A stretch of 8,455 bases of DNA from an uncultured Lachnospiraceae bacterium (GCA_910578605.1 CAJTQG010000046.1:13264-21718), one strand, 5' to 3'. Positions 1 to 6,568 are shown, counted from the first letter of the stretch. The notes: a model not told the origin generated them from the sequence alone. Translations and numbers: made by a program.

Positions 1-513
1 TATGAGATTTATCAAAAAAGATTAGGTAATACATTAAGTGGCAAATCTAATATTATTTTAAAAGAGACATTAAAAAAAATACATACAATTAAAGTGCATA
101 ATACAGGTACAATGGACGATTTTGACAAGAAGTATTCTTTCACTGTAAAAAATCTTAGCAAAAAAGGAAAATATGTTTTTTATGTAAAGGCAGTGTATGA
201 TGAATTTAGAACAGTAAAATCAGATAAAATATTATTGAACATGAAAACGGAGCTGCTTCCAAAGGATATAAAGCTGGCAAAAAAAATGATATTGAAAAAG
301 GGAAGTAGGAGGAGGATTCCCTTTACCTATAAGAAGGGTACAAAGAAATCCTTTGTGAGTAAAGTGGATTGTACGGTGCAAAAGAGGAAAATTGCCCTCT
401 TTAAAAAAGGGAAAATTGTGGCAAAGAGGAGAGGAAGTACAAAGCTAACGGTGAAAGTTACTTTAAAGAGCGGATTGAAGAGAAACTTTAAGACAAAGGT
501 AGTTGTGAAATAA
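1..513 (+). CDS. Partial surface protein, C-terminal end (Fn3-like plus Big-like domains)
   Basis: The reading frame is open from base 1 to the TAA at 511-513, so this is the last 170 residues of a larger protein whose start lies outside the window. The GTG at 94 is only an internal valine codon. Residues about 1-82 read like the end of a fibronectin type III domain, with the hallmark strand pattern YSFTVKNLSKKGKYVFYVKA. Residues about 83-170 resemble a bacterial Ig-like (Big_2-type) domain, ending in alternating hydrophobic strands (GSTKLTVKVTLKSG). The segment is very lysine-rich, like the two exported proteins downstream. There is no LPXTG motif, membrane helix or charged sorting tail at the C-terminus, so wall attachment, if any, must be non-sortase or encoded upstream. 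It is probably a secreted adhesin or matrix protein. Domain calls are by eye; that the frame is coding is well supported. Confidence 0.75.
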   Translation, partial: YEIYQKRLGNTLSGKSNIILKETLKKIHTIKVHNTGTMDDFDKKYSFTVKNLSKKGKYVFYVKAVYDEFRTVKSDKILLNMKTELLPKDIKLAKKMILKKGSRRRIPFTYKKGTKKSFVSKVDCTVQKRKIALFKKGKIVAKRRGSTKLTVKVTLKSGLKRNFKTKVVVK

Positions 514-654
514 ATTATTCATATTATTCATCATAAAAATATTATTTATTGGATAGTAGATATTAGATAATAAATATTAGAAAGTAAATATTGGAAATAG
601 TAGATATGTTATAGTGTGATGTGTTATATAAGGGTTAAAGATGTTTGTCTGACA
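514..654. other. AT-rich intergenic spacer without a recognisable gene
   Basis: This is very AT-rich sequence with loosely repeated ATATTAG/AAATATT words. I see no credible coding frame and no GC-rich hairpin followed by a T run, so the terminator of the upstream surface-protein gene is not identifiable here. Confidence 0.5.
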
Positions 655-830
655 CCGCAGGCAGAAGGTTCATGTACTTATCAAACTGGTGCAGCACTTC
701 GGCAAACTAACCACTAACTGCGACTAAGACGCTCGGAAACGCCCTCGCGTCTAGTCTTAGTAAGTGGTGGATTTCGCCTCCGCTAAAAGCGCACCTGAAG
801 GTTTGATAAGTACATGCCTTCTGGCAGCGG
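655..830. repeat. Long imperfect palindromic element (MITE-like or structured RNA)
   Basis: A nearly continuous series of complementary segments folds this stretch into one long cruciform or hairpin. The arms are 655-658 with 827-830, 662-668 with 817-823 and 671-686 with 801-816 (16 bp perfect, CATGTACTTATCAAAC). Further in are 688-692 with 791-795, 711-715 with 763-767, 722-725 with 753-756 and 728-732 with 747-751. The tip is GC-rich, unlike the AT-rich flanks, which suggests a separate origin. No protein is encoded. It could be a miniature inverted-repeat element, a dispersed palindromic repeat family or a structured RNA. I cannot tell which, and I see no clear target-site duplication. 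Confidence 0.75.
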
Positions 831-880
831 TTGAGTTTGGGAAAAGGAAAAAAGAAAAAATAGATAAGATTTTTTTATTG

Positions 881-909
881 TTGACAGGATTTTCCAATGG
901 TGTTAATAT
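881..909 (+). promoter_or_regulatory. Sigma-A-type promoter for the riboswitch operon
   Basis: A perfect -35 box TTGACA (881-886) is followed by a 17-bp spacer and TAATAT (904-909). This predicts a transcript starting near 916, just before the riboswitch aptamer. TATAAC at 906-911 is an alternative -10 with a less favourable spacing. Confidence 0.65.
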
Positions 910-930
910 AACTTTGATGTATTACATATT

Positions 931-1018
931 TATAAGGGCAAACATGGGGAAACACATGGACGCAAAGCCAGAAGTCTACGGGGGAATATAAAATATAACC
1001 TATGATAGTTCGGTTGCA
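931..1018 (+). ncRNA. Cyclic-di-GMP type I (GEMM-I) riboswitch aptamer
   Basis: The conserved GEMM-I blocks occur in order: AGGGCAAAC (935-943), a short hairpin with a GAAA tetraloop (CATG 943-946 with CATG 955-958, tetraloop 949-952), GGACGCAAAGCC (958-969), CTACGG (976-981), ATGATAG (1002-1008) and CGGTTGC (1011-1017). GGC 937-939 pairs with GCC 967-969, closing the first stem. CTA 976-978 pairs with TAG 1006-1008 in the second stem. In this family the GAAA loop docks on a receptor in the second stem, and the ligand contacts the A of GGACGCAA and the C of the 3' GGTTGC; both are present. The RNA senses the second messenger c-di-GMP. It precedes two secreted-protein genes, a normal target class for this riboswitch. 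Confidence 0.93.
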
Positions 1019-1053
1019 GAGAAGCAGAAATTTATTCTTTGCAGCCTTTTTTT
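1012..1053 (+). terminator. Riboswitch expression platform: intrinsic terminator
   Basis: Bases 1012-1023 (GGTTGCAGAGAA) pair with 1035-1046 (TTCTTTGCAGCC) in a 12-bp stem with two G-U wobbles and an 11-base loop, followed directly by seven T (1047-1053). The left arm contains the aptamer's conserved GGTTGC, so aptamer and terminator cannot form together. Ligand binding should therefore prevent termination, making an ON switch. The structure is seen in the sequence; the polarity is inference. Confidence 0.85.
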
Positions 1054-1090
1054 GTGCAAAAGCATCATAAGCTATAATGGATAAAAGGAA

Positions 1091-1136
1091 TCCTCCGAAT
1101 TGCGCAAGGGCTAACCTTATATCAATATAGGGAGGA
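1091..1136 (+). promoter_or_regulatory. Leader with RBS and a possible anti-Shine-Dalgarno segment
   Basis: The RBS GGAGGA (1131-1136) lies 9 nt before the ATG at 1146. The upstream hexamer TCCTCC (1091-1096) is its exact complement, so a hairpin could mask the RBS. This may be a second, translational layer of control or chance; six pairs across a 34-base loop is modest. Confidence 0.35.
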
Positions 1137-1145
1137 CAGAAATAT

Positions 1146-2222
1146 ATGATAAGATTATTTCTCAAAAAACAAAAGTACATGATTCATACAAAAGAGAAGC
1201 AAATACAAAGTAAAAGACGAAAACATGAATTAAACAGAAGAGCAATAAGAAGAAAGGCCGCCTTCATTATGTTTTTCACACTGTTGCTAAGCATTGGAGG
1301 AAACGTACAGGCATATGCAGCAGGCACTGGCAGTTCGATTATTATTAGTGAAGTTGCCCTTTTATCAAGAGATGCCTATGAATTTATACTGATGGATAAA
1401 ATATCAGCAGGCAGCGATTATCCTAGTATACAGGGGTTGGCTATAGGAGATGGAAAAGCCTTTGTTTTAAAAGCCAATGGAAAAACTGGAACACAATGTA
1501 TTCTGTATGGAGGAAAAAAGATTAATTTAGTAGAAATAGGAAAAAAACTAGAGGTTGGACATGGAAACGATATGACCTACAGGCAGTTAGATGGAAAGTT
1601 ATATGTAGCTCCTAGAAAAAGGGAAAAAGAAACAAATAAAACATTTATATATCGTTTGACAACAAGTGGAAAAATAGATGCAAAAATAGAGACAAAATAT
1701 GTAGTCGGAGCCATTTCCTGTTGGCTAAATTTTGATAAAAAAAATAATAAGGACGCATTCATTTTAAAAGATATAGAGGGATTGTTTCATATTGTACAAA
1801 TCAATGGAACAAAATTGACGGAATTATGTCAATTCAATGTAAATAAACTAAAGGGAGAGGCATTAAATCAAGGTATCTGCATGTATGATGGAAGTTTGTA
1901 TGTTACATATTGGGAAAGTAAAAGCGGAAACAGTTATGTATACCGTGTAAACAAAAAAATGAGTACAGTATTGAAAGAATCAAAAGCAGGAACGATAAAA
2001 AGCTATTCCAAGACACAAGTTGTAACATTAGATAAACAAAATCTGTCAGAGTCATTGCCAAAGAAACCTAATAACTTCAAGCGTGCCATTAAAGTAGAAA
2101 TTGAATCTATAGCTTTTACAGGCGGTTATCTGTATTTTACAGCAAATGCCAATTACGAAGATACAGCAGGAAAAAGCCATTCCATAGATGGTTTATATAA
2201 GGTAAAAAAGAAACTGGCATAA
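1146..2222 (+). CDS. Secreted protein with beta-propeller-like repeats, c-di-GMP-controlled
   Basis: This 358-residue exported protein has no named family that I recognise. A basic n-region (about residues 20-38) precedes a hydrophobic core (about 39-50, AFIMFFTLLLSI) and a likely signal-peptidase I site after AYA near residue 58. The n-region is unusually long, but GGAGGA 9 nt upstream supports this start. The mature part shows recurring blade-like units: IGDGKAFVLKANG (about 100-112), QLDGKLYVAPRK (about 147-158), YDGSLYVTYWES (about 247-258) and TGGYLYFTANAN (about 325-336). Each is followed by a Y/L-x-V/L strand ending in a basic turn. That pattern suggests a DUF5050-like or general beta-propeller fold. 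No catalytic motif, sortase signal or membrane anchor is visible. It is the first gene behind the c-di-GMP riboswitch and 45 nt from the LRR gene, so a role in surface adhesion or biofilm matrix is inferred. Confidence 0.85.
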   Translation: MIRLFLKKQKYMIHTKEKQIQSKRRKHELNRRAIRRKAAFIMFFTLLLSIGGNVQAYAAGTGSSIIISEVALLSRDAYEFILMDKISAGSDYPSIQGLAIGDGKAFVLKANGKTGTQCILYGGKKINLVEIGKKLEVGHGNDMTYRQLDGKLYVAPRKREKETNKTFIYRLTTSGKIDAKIETKYVVGAISCWLNFDKKNNKDAFILKDIEGLFHIVQINGTKLTELCQFNVNKLKGEALNQGICMYDGSLYVTYWESKSGNSYVYRVNKKMSTVLKESKAGTIKSYSKTQVVTLDKQNLSESLPKKPNNFKRAIKVEIESIAFTGGYLYFTANANYEDTAGKSHSIDGLYKVKKKLA

Positions 2223-2267
2223 AATTAATTTCTATTTATCAGGAAAAAGGAAGGAGTGACAGGATAA

Positions 2268-3668
2268 ATGAATTGGAATTCAGAAAAGAAAGAAAAAAGG
2301 ATAATACATTTGAAAAACATAATACTATATTTTATTATGTGTGTAATGTTTGTGTTTTCTGTTAATACAGAAATTAATGCAAAGACAGTAACAGGAAAAA
2401 ACGGAAAAAATCTTACATGGAAGATCAAGGACGGTGTGCTTACTCTGTCAGGAAAAGGAGCTATGAAGGGCTGCGGGCATAAGGGGATCAAGTGGAATGG
2501 AGATTTAATTTGTTCTTATGAACATAAAGAGGATTGGTGGGAAGATTATCAGTATGAAATAATAAGTGTTGTAATCGAAGAGGGAGTTACTGACATTGCC
2601 CCTCATGCATTTTCACGACTTCCTAATGCCAAAACAATCACAATTCCATCTAGCGTAAAGTCAATAGGGCATTTGGCATTTGATAGTTCAGGATTTCAAA
2701 AAATTATTATTCCTGATAGTGTTATATCTATAGAGAATATGGCATTTTGTTACTGCTTTGATTTGGAAAGTGTCCAGTTACCAAAAAACATAAAAATTAT
2801 ACCAAATTCTATGTTTGGCACCTGCAAGTCTTTAAAAGAAATCAATATTCCTCAAACAGTAGAAATAATAGGAGATTATGCATTTACCTATTGTGGGAAG
2901 CTAGAAAAAGTCAACTGGGAAGGAAAGAGCAAACTTCAAAAAATTGGGCGGGAAGCTTTTGCGGTATGCAATATTAAGAAATTAACTATACCTGCCTCTG
3001 TGAAAAAAATAGGAATTGCTGGAGTTAGTGGAACCCATGCCATTCAGGTGGAGAAAAAGAACAAGAACTATAAATCTAAAAATGGTGTGCTGTTTTCTAA
3101 GGACGGAAAAACATTGGTATGTTATCCCTATAAAAAGAAAGGAAGTACATACAAGATACCAAAAGGAGTTAAGACAATCGGTTCCTATGCTTTTTCCAGT
3201 AATGACGGTTGGGGAGATGATAACCAATATATGAAAAAAGTGATAATGCCGAATAGTGTAACAGTTGTAAAAAAGGGAGCTTTTTATGGAGCAAAAAAAT
3301 TAAAGAAAGTTATTTTTTCAAAAAATTTAAAAAAGATAGAAGCGGATGGATTTTGTTGTTATTTGTCTTCTGTAAAACTTCCAAACAGTGTAGAGTATAT
3401 TGGAGAATATGCGTTTAAATGTGAAGAAATGAAGGGAACTATAGTGATTCCAAAGAATGTAAAAACATTAGGGTATGATGCTTTTGTAAATGCACATCAT
3501 GTAAAAAAAATAGTGGTGAAATCCAAAAAGCTGAAAAAAATAGACAAAGAAATTGCGTTCAGCAGAAATAAAATAACCATTATCCTACCTAAATCAATGA
3601 AGGAAAAATACAAAAAAATATTCACACAAAAGAAACAGGGAAAAAATATAAAATATGTTTATCAATAA
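2268..3668 (+). CDS. Secreted BspA-type leucine-rich-repeat protein
   Basis: This is a 466-residue exported protein of the BspA/TpLRR (LRR_5) family, whose members are surface adhesins or ligand-binding scaffolds in gut and oral bacteria. The signal peptide has a basic start, a hydrophobic core at about 16-33 and a likely cut after INA (about 38). Residues about 45-66 carry the typical family lead-in (NLTWKIKDGVLTLSGKGAM). Repeats of the form IPxSVxxIGxxAFxxCxxLxxI run from about 98 to 445. They are interrupted near 258-298 by the usual inserted hairpin (NYKSKNGVLFSKDGKTLVCY). The C-terminal 20 residues are lysine-rich, with no LPXTG, SLH or choline-binding repeats, so it is either released or held by charge. 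AAGGAG (2251-2256) sits 11 nt before the ATG. The 45-nt gap after the propeller-like gene has no terminator, so both genes probably share the riboswitch-controlled transcript. Confidence 0.93.
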   Translation: MNWNSEKKEKRIIHLKNIILYFIMCVMFVFSVNTEINAKTVTGKNGKNLTWKIKDGVLTLSGKGAMKGCGHKGIKWNGDLICSYEHKEDWWEDYQYEIISVVIEEGVTDIAPHAFSRLPNAKTITIPSSVKSIGHLAFDSSGFQKIIIPDSVISIENMAFCYCFDLESVQLPKNIKIIPNSMFGTCKSLKEINIPQTVEIIGDYAFTYCGKLEKVNWEGKSKLQKIGREAFAVCNIKKLTIPASVKKIGIAGVSGTHAIQVEKKNKNYKSKNGVLFSKDGKTLVCYPYKKKGSTYKIPKGVKTIGSYAFSSNDGWGDDNQYMKKVIMPNSVTVVKKGAFYGAKKLKKVIFSKNLKKIEADGFCCYLSSVKLPNSVEYIGEYAFKCEEMKGTIVIPKNVKTLGYDAFVNAHHVKKIVVKSKKLKKIDKEIAFSRNKITIILPKSMKEKYKKIFTQKKQGKNIKYVYQ

Positions 3669-3714
3669 ATCATTTAAAAAAATCATTCCAGAAAACTAAT
3701 GCAAAATAATTATA

Positions 3715-3744
3715 GTGACAAACCACATTATTTTATGATAGAAT
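3715..3744 (+). promoter_or_regulatory. Probable promoter of the PAS gene
   Basis: GTGACA (3715-3720) and TAGAAT (3739-3744) are separated by 18 bp, about 35 nt before the ATG at 3779. It is the best match in the 110-nt gap after the LRR gene. No GC-rich hairpin terminator is visible in that gap. Confidence 0.5.
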
Positions 3745-3778
3745 AAACTCTCTTAATAAATATTTTCGGAGGCAAAAA

Positions 3779-4159
3779 ATGAATGATTCAAACTTATCAA
3801 AATATTTTTACAGCATTGTACAGCAAGATAGATGTGCCGTTGTAATCTGTAATTTAGAGCACAAAATCATATACATGAATCCTGCCGCCATGGCAAGATA
3901 TAAAAACAGCGGCGGAGCAGGACTTGTGGGCAAGAGCCTTTTAAACTGTCATAATAAGCAATCATCAGAGCAGATAAAAAAGGTTATTTCATGGTTTCAA
4001 GAAAGCACAGAACACAATATCATATATACCTTTTACAATAAAAAGGAAAATAAAGATGTATATATGGTTGCCCTTCGTGATGAAAACAACACCTTGATTG
4101 GCTACTATGAAAAACACGAATACAGAACAAGGGAACAGGATTCGCTATATCATTTTTGA
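3779..4159 (+). CDS. Stand-alone single PAS-domain protein
   Basis: A 126-residue protein consisting of one PAS domain and nothing else. Residues about 12-40 give the first strands and helix (DRCAVVICNLEHKIIYMNPAAM, with NPAA the classic PAS turn). Residues 50-74 (LVGKSLLNCHNKQSSEQIKKVISWF) resemble the PAS domain of DUF438 proteins, where a CH motif sits at the same place. Residues 81-112 give the last strands (NIIYTFYNKKENKDVYMVALRDENNTLIGYYEKH is consistent with three). No kinase, GGDEF, EAL, DNA-binding or membrane segment is attached, so any output must be through a partner. CGGAGG (3767-3772) with 6-nt spacing fixes the start. It precedes purC by 122 nt in the same direction. A ligand or redox sensor role, and heme binding through C57/H58, are possible but not shown. 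Confidence 0.85.
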   Translation: MNDSNLSKYFYSIVQQDRCAVVICNLEHKIIYMNPAAMARYKNSGGAGLVGKSLLNCHNKQSSEQIKKVISWFQESTEHNIIYTFYNKKENKDVYMVALRDENNTLIGYYEKHEYRTREQDSLYHF

Positions 4160-4182
4160 TTCTTTGAATTCTTCAAAAAAGC

Positions 4183-4211
4183 TATACACTGAAAATGCAG
4201 CGCAATATGAT
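4183..4211 (+). promoter_or_regulatory. Possible purC promoter
   Basis: TATACA (4183-4188), a 17-bp spacer and TATGAT (4206-4211) lie between the PAS gene and purC. No purine riboswitch is recognisable in the 122-nt gap. The match is moderate, and purC may instead be read through from the PAS promoter. Confidence 0.35.
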
Positions 4212-4281
4212 TACAGCAAAAATGCAACCCATGGAGCATTTAATTGCCAATATTGATGATATTCTGAAAGGAGAAAATTGA

Positions 4282-5175
4282 ATGGATTTAGAAACTTTTA
4301 ACAAGACAGAAATGGAAGCTATGAAAAAAGGAAAAGTGCGTGAAATTTATGATAATGGGGACAGTCTCATTATGGTTGCCACAGACCGCATTAGTTGCTT
4401 TGATGTGATTTTAAATAACGAAGTGACAAAAAAAGGAACCGTATTAACCCAGATGTCCAAATTTTGGTTTGACATGACAAAAGATATTTTACCTAACCAT
4501 ATGATTTCTGTAGATGTAAAGGATATGCCCGAGTTTTTCAGACAGGACAGATTTAACGGCAACACTATGCTCTGCCGCAAGCTGAATATGCTTCCCATCG
4601 AGTGTATTGTGCGGGGATATATTACCGGAAGCGGCTGGGAAAGCTATAAAAAGAACGGCACCGTCTGTGGAATACAGCTTCCGGAAGGTCTGCAGGAGTC
4701 TGATAAGCTCCCTGAGCCAATCTACACCCCATCCACAAAAGCGGAGATTGGTGACCATGACGAAAATATATCTTATGAACAGAGTGTGGAACACCTGGAA
4801 AAATATTTTCCTGGAAAAGGACAGGAGTACGCTGCAAAGCTTCGTGATTATACTATCGCCTTATATAAAAGATGTGCAGAGTATGCACTTAGCAAAGGGA
4901 TTATTATCGCAGATACCAAATTTGAATTTGGTTTGGACGAGGAAGGCAATATTGTAATTGGTGATGAAATGCTGACACCGGACAGTTCCCGCTTTTGGCC
5001 GGCAGAAGGATATGAGCCAGGTCATGGACAACCCTCCTTTGACAAGCAATTTGCAAGGGACTGGTTAAAAGCAAACGAAGGTCATGACTGGACACTTCCT
5101 CAGGATATTGTAGATAAGACAATCGCTATTTATCTGCAGGGCTATGAACTTCTCACTGGCAAAAAACTGGCTTAG
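4282..5175 (+). CDS. purC: Phosphoribosylaminoimidazole-succinocarboxamide synthase (SAICAR synthase)
   Basis: This enzyme catalyses the ATP-dependent joining of CAIR and L-aspartate to give SAICAR, a step of de novo purine (IMP) synthesis in the cytoplasm. All family landmarks are present over 297 residues: the nucleotide-binding KGKVREIYD (16-24), ATDRISCFD (33-41), CRKLNMLPIECIVRGYITGSGW (about 98-119), PSTKAEIGDHDENIS (150-164), ADTKFEFG (210-217) and IGDEMLTPDSSRFWP (226-240). At 297 residues it is the longer form also seen in fungi and many gut anaerobes, compared with about 240 in E. coli and B. subtilis. GAAAGGAG (4265-4272) lies 9 nt before the ATG. No other pur gene is in the window. 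The gene appears intact and is more GC-balanced than the surface-protein genes to its left. Confidence 0.98.
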   Translation: MDLETFNKTEMEAMKKGKVREIYDNGDSLIMVATDRISCFDVILNNEVTKKGTVLTQMSKFWFDMTKDILPNHMISVDVKDMPEFFRQDRFNGNTMLCRKLNMLPIECIVRGYITGSGWESYKKNGTVCGIQLPEGLQESDKLPEPIYTPSTKAEIGDHDENISYEQSVEHLEKYFPGKGQEYAAKLRDYTIALYKRCAEYALSKGIIIADTKFEFGLDEEGNIVIGDEMLTPDSSRFWPAEGYEPGHGQPSFDKQFARDWLKANEGHDWTLPQDIVDKTIAIYLQGYELLTGKKLA

Positions 5176-5312
5176 ATTTTCAATATAAATCCTTATTTCT
5201 GAGTGATTTATCTTAAAGAACGTAAGTTAAAGCTGATTGTATAAAAATTTCTTTATGTATATATATGGTAAATGTTACGTTCATTAATATCCTATTTCAT
5301 ATTAAATAAGCT
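5176..5312. repeat. AT-rich purC 3' region with a distal inverted repeat
   Basis: GAACGTAA (5218-5225) is repeated inverted as TTACGTTC (5275-5282), with 49 AT-rich bases between. No T run follows, so it is not a terminator. It may be a small insertion remnant or chance. The rest of the spacer shows nothing recognisable. Confidence 0.3.
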
Positions 5313-5358
5313 AAAAGGTAGGAGAATACTGTAAAACCAAGTATTTCCTACCTTTTTT
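5313..5358. terminator. Strong terminator after purC, shared with the convergent gene
   Basis: AAAAGGTAGGA (5313-5323) pairs with TCCTACCTTTT (5346-5356). The stem continues as AATACT (5325-5330) with AGTATT (5340-5345) after one bulged G, around a 9-base loop. Six T (5353-5358) follow on the plus strand. On the minus strand only four T follow, but the hairpin begins 15 nt past that gene's stop codon, so it probably serves both directions. Confidence 0.88.
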
Positions 5359-5373
5359 ATATGTCCAATCCTA

Positions 5374-6294
5374 TCATACCTCTCTCTTATTCTGAGGATG
5401 ATAAAGTATGCGGACAAAATCACTATCTTTTGTATCCATATCTCCCAAATACATTCGCTCATGTGCTGGCACAGCCTCATATGCCTGCCGCAATTTCTCT
5501 CTGCTCCAATCAGTGGGCTCCACCAAATATTGATAATAAGCATTCATACAAAGCTCATGAGGAGTTTTCTCCCCTGCCACCTGTAAAAATAAACTGTCAA
5601 TCTCCTTCTGCTTTTCCTTAATTGACAGCTCCCCATATTCAGAAGGTGCCAGCAGAACATTTCCCAGCCCCTCTATCACCACCCACTCCTCCCCCTGGGG
5701 TGATGTACATAACCTTTTCTCCTCTATCAGTGTGTGCAGCTGCTCCTGTGTATAGCTCTTATCCCCTGTTATATCCAGCTTTGCCGTCTTGTCGGCATAT
5801 ATAGTAAGATAAGTAAGACTTAACTGTCCATTGTTTCTATACAACATGTAACATCCATCCCCGTCTAAAAAACTATAGCCAAAACCTTCCTTTATTTTGC
5901 ATGGGGTAGGGCTAGCAGACCATACTACCCGAGCCTTCTCCCACTTCTCCTCCTCCCTCTTAGTTGTACAGTACAGATTTTTCATATCTGGATTTAACGT
6001 TTCCACTACCTTTTTTACATGGGAATAGTAGGATTTTTCATTATACTGCCACTCCGCCTGTCTCACCGAAAAAAAACCTAATCCATGAACACTGATTTCT
6101 TTACAAACAGGTACACTAGGCACCACCCATCCTCTTTTCAAATCATTTTGAAACTGCCTCAAATCACTTTTGTGCCAGCAGCTCACTGTGCCGTCCTCAT
6201 AAACCGCCATCTGTATTAAAAAATAATTGCTATTATGTATGATGGCTGGAATGGTCACTCCCTCCACCAATTGTTTTCTGTACACTTTTCCCAC
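5374..6294 (-). CDS. Uncharacterised cytoplasmic protein, DUF7638-like
   Basis: A 306-residue soluble protein without signal peptide or membrane helix. The N-terminal part (about 1-100: VEGVTIPAIIHNSNYFL, DGTVSCWHKSDL, LKRGWVVPSVP, ISVHGLGFF) matches my memory of the DUF7638 family. The rest (EKWEKARVVWSASPTPCKIKEGFGY about 117-140, LDGDGCYMLYR about 143-153, a final helix region LRQAYEAVPAHERMYLGDMDTKD about 268-290) looks like a conserved second domain. I could not check this against a database and the function is unknown. The start is GTG at 6294, chosen because AAGGAGG (6308-6302) precedes it by 7 nt. It ends the minus-strand group 7129 to 5374, and its first 62 nt overlap a possible membrane-protein ORF upstream. 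Such families often occur beside toxin-immunity loci, so an immunity-like role is only a guess. Confidence 0.85.
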   Translation of the reverse strand: MGKVYRKQLVEGVTIPAIIHNSNYFLIQMAVYEDGTVSCWHKSDLRQFQNDLKRGWVVPSVPVCKEISVHGLGFFSVRQAEWQYNEKSYYSHVKKVVETLNPDMKNLYCTTKREEEKWEKARVVWSASPTPCKIKEGFGYSFLDGDGCYMLYRNNGQLSLTYLTIYADKTAKLDITGDKSYTQEQLHTLIEEKRLCTSPQGEEWVVIEGLGNVLLAPSEYGELSIKEKQKEIDSLFLQVAGEKTPHELCMNAYYQYLVEPTDWSREKLRQAYEAVPAHERMYLGDMDTKDSDFVRILYHPQNKREV

Positions 6295-6568
6295 AATAAA
6301 ACCTCCTTTTTATGAGAATATATTTACCTGCCAGCAAGTGTTCTATCCTAACCCAGACAAAAATTATCATTATCACTATATTCCAATATTCTCTCATTGT
6401 ATTCCTGACAGAAGGTATTCCCACTCTCAACTGCATCAATAAACTCCTGAGAATACAGATAATCATGACAGGTAAAGGTAATATAATAAAATATTTTCCT
6501 AAAACCCCGCCCTTCTCTTTTTGCTCCCTATATCCATAACAATATTTTGATAAATCGTTGGAATGCAT
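6233..6568 (-). CDS. Possible small two-helix membrane protein
   Basis: A 111-codon frame with two hydrophobic stretches, YFIILPLPVMIICILRSLLM (about 26-45) and WNIVIMIIFVWVRIEHLLAG (about 62-81), separated by a polar loop and preceded by a charged start (REQKEKGG). Codon use is typical for the window (TTA, GGA, AGG, ATA), and it fills the only gap between the two flanking minus genes. Evidence against it: the ATG has a poor RBS (GGGGAGGG lies about 14 nt upstream, too far), and the 3' end overlaps the next gene by 62 nt. In that overlap it encodes a low-complexity tail (GGGSDHSSHH). The functional protein may really end near residue 85 with a frame-shifted tail. No homologue is recognised. 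Confidence 0.5.
   Translation of the reverse strand: MHSNDLSKYCYGYREQKEKGGVLGKYFIILPLPVMIICILRSLLMQLRVGIPSVRNTMREYWNIVIMIIFVWVRIEHLLAGKYILIKRRFYCGKSVQKTIGGGSDHSSHHT

Noticed and set aside
94..513. GTG at 94 as a true start
   Set aside because: The same frame is open to base 1 with Fn3-like sequence before it and there is no RBS, so the gene is a 5' partial.
764..991. 75-codon plus-strand ORF
   Set aside because: It starts inside the palindromic element and runs through the promoter and riboswitch aptamer; no RBS and no protein-like composition.
875..1180. 101-codon minus-strand ORF rich in cysteine and aromatics
   Set aside because: Antisense to the riboswitch, terminator and start of the propeller-like gene; a shadow of structured RNA.
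4489..4957. Overlapping ORFs on both strands inside purC
   Set aside because: purC shows every family motif in its own frame; the others are out-of-frame shadows.
5361..5804. Plus-strand ORFs opposite the DUF7638-like gene
   Set aside because: Proline/serine-rich antisense composition and no RBS, while the minus frame has a strong RBS and family-like motifs.
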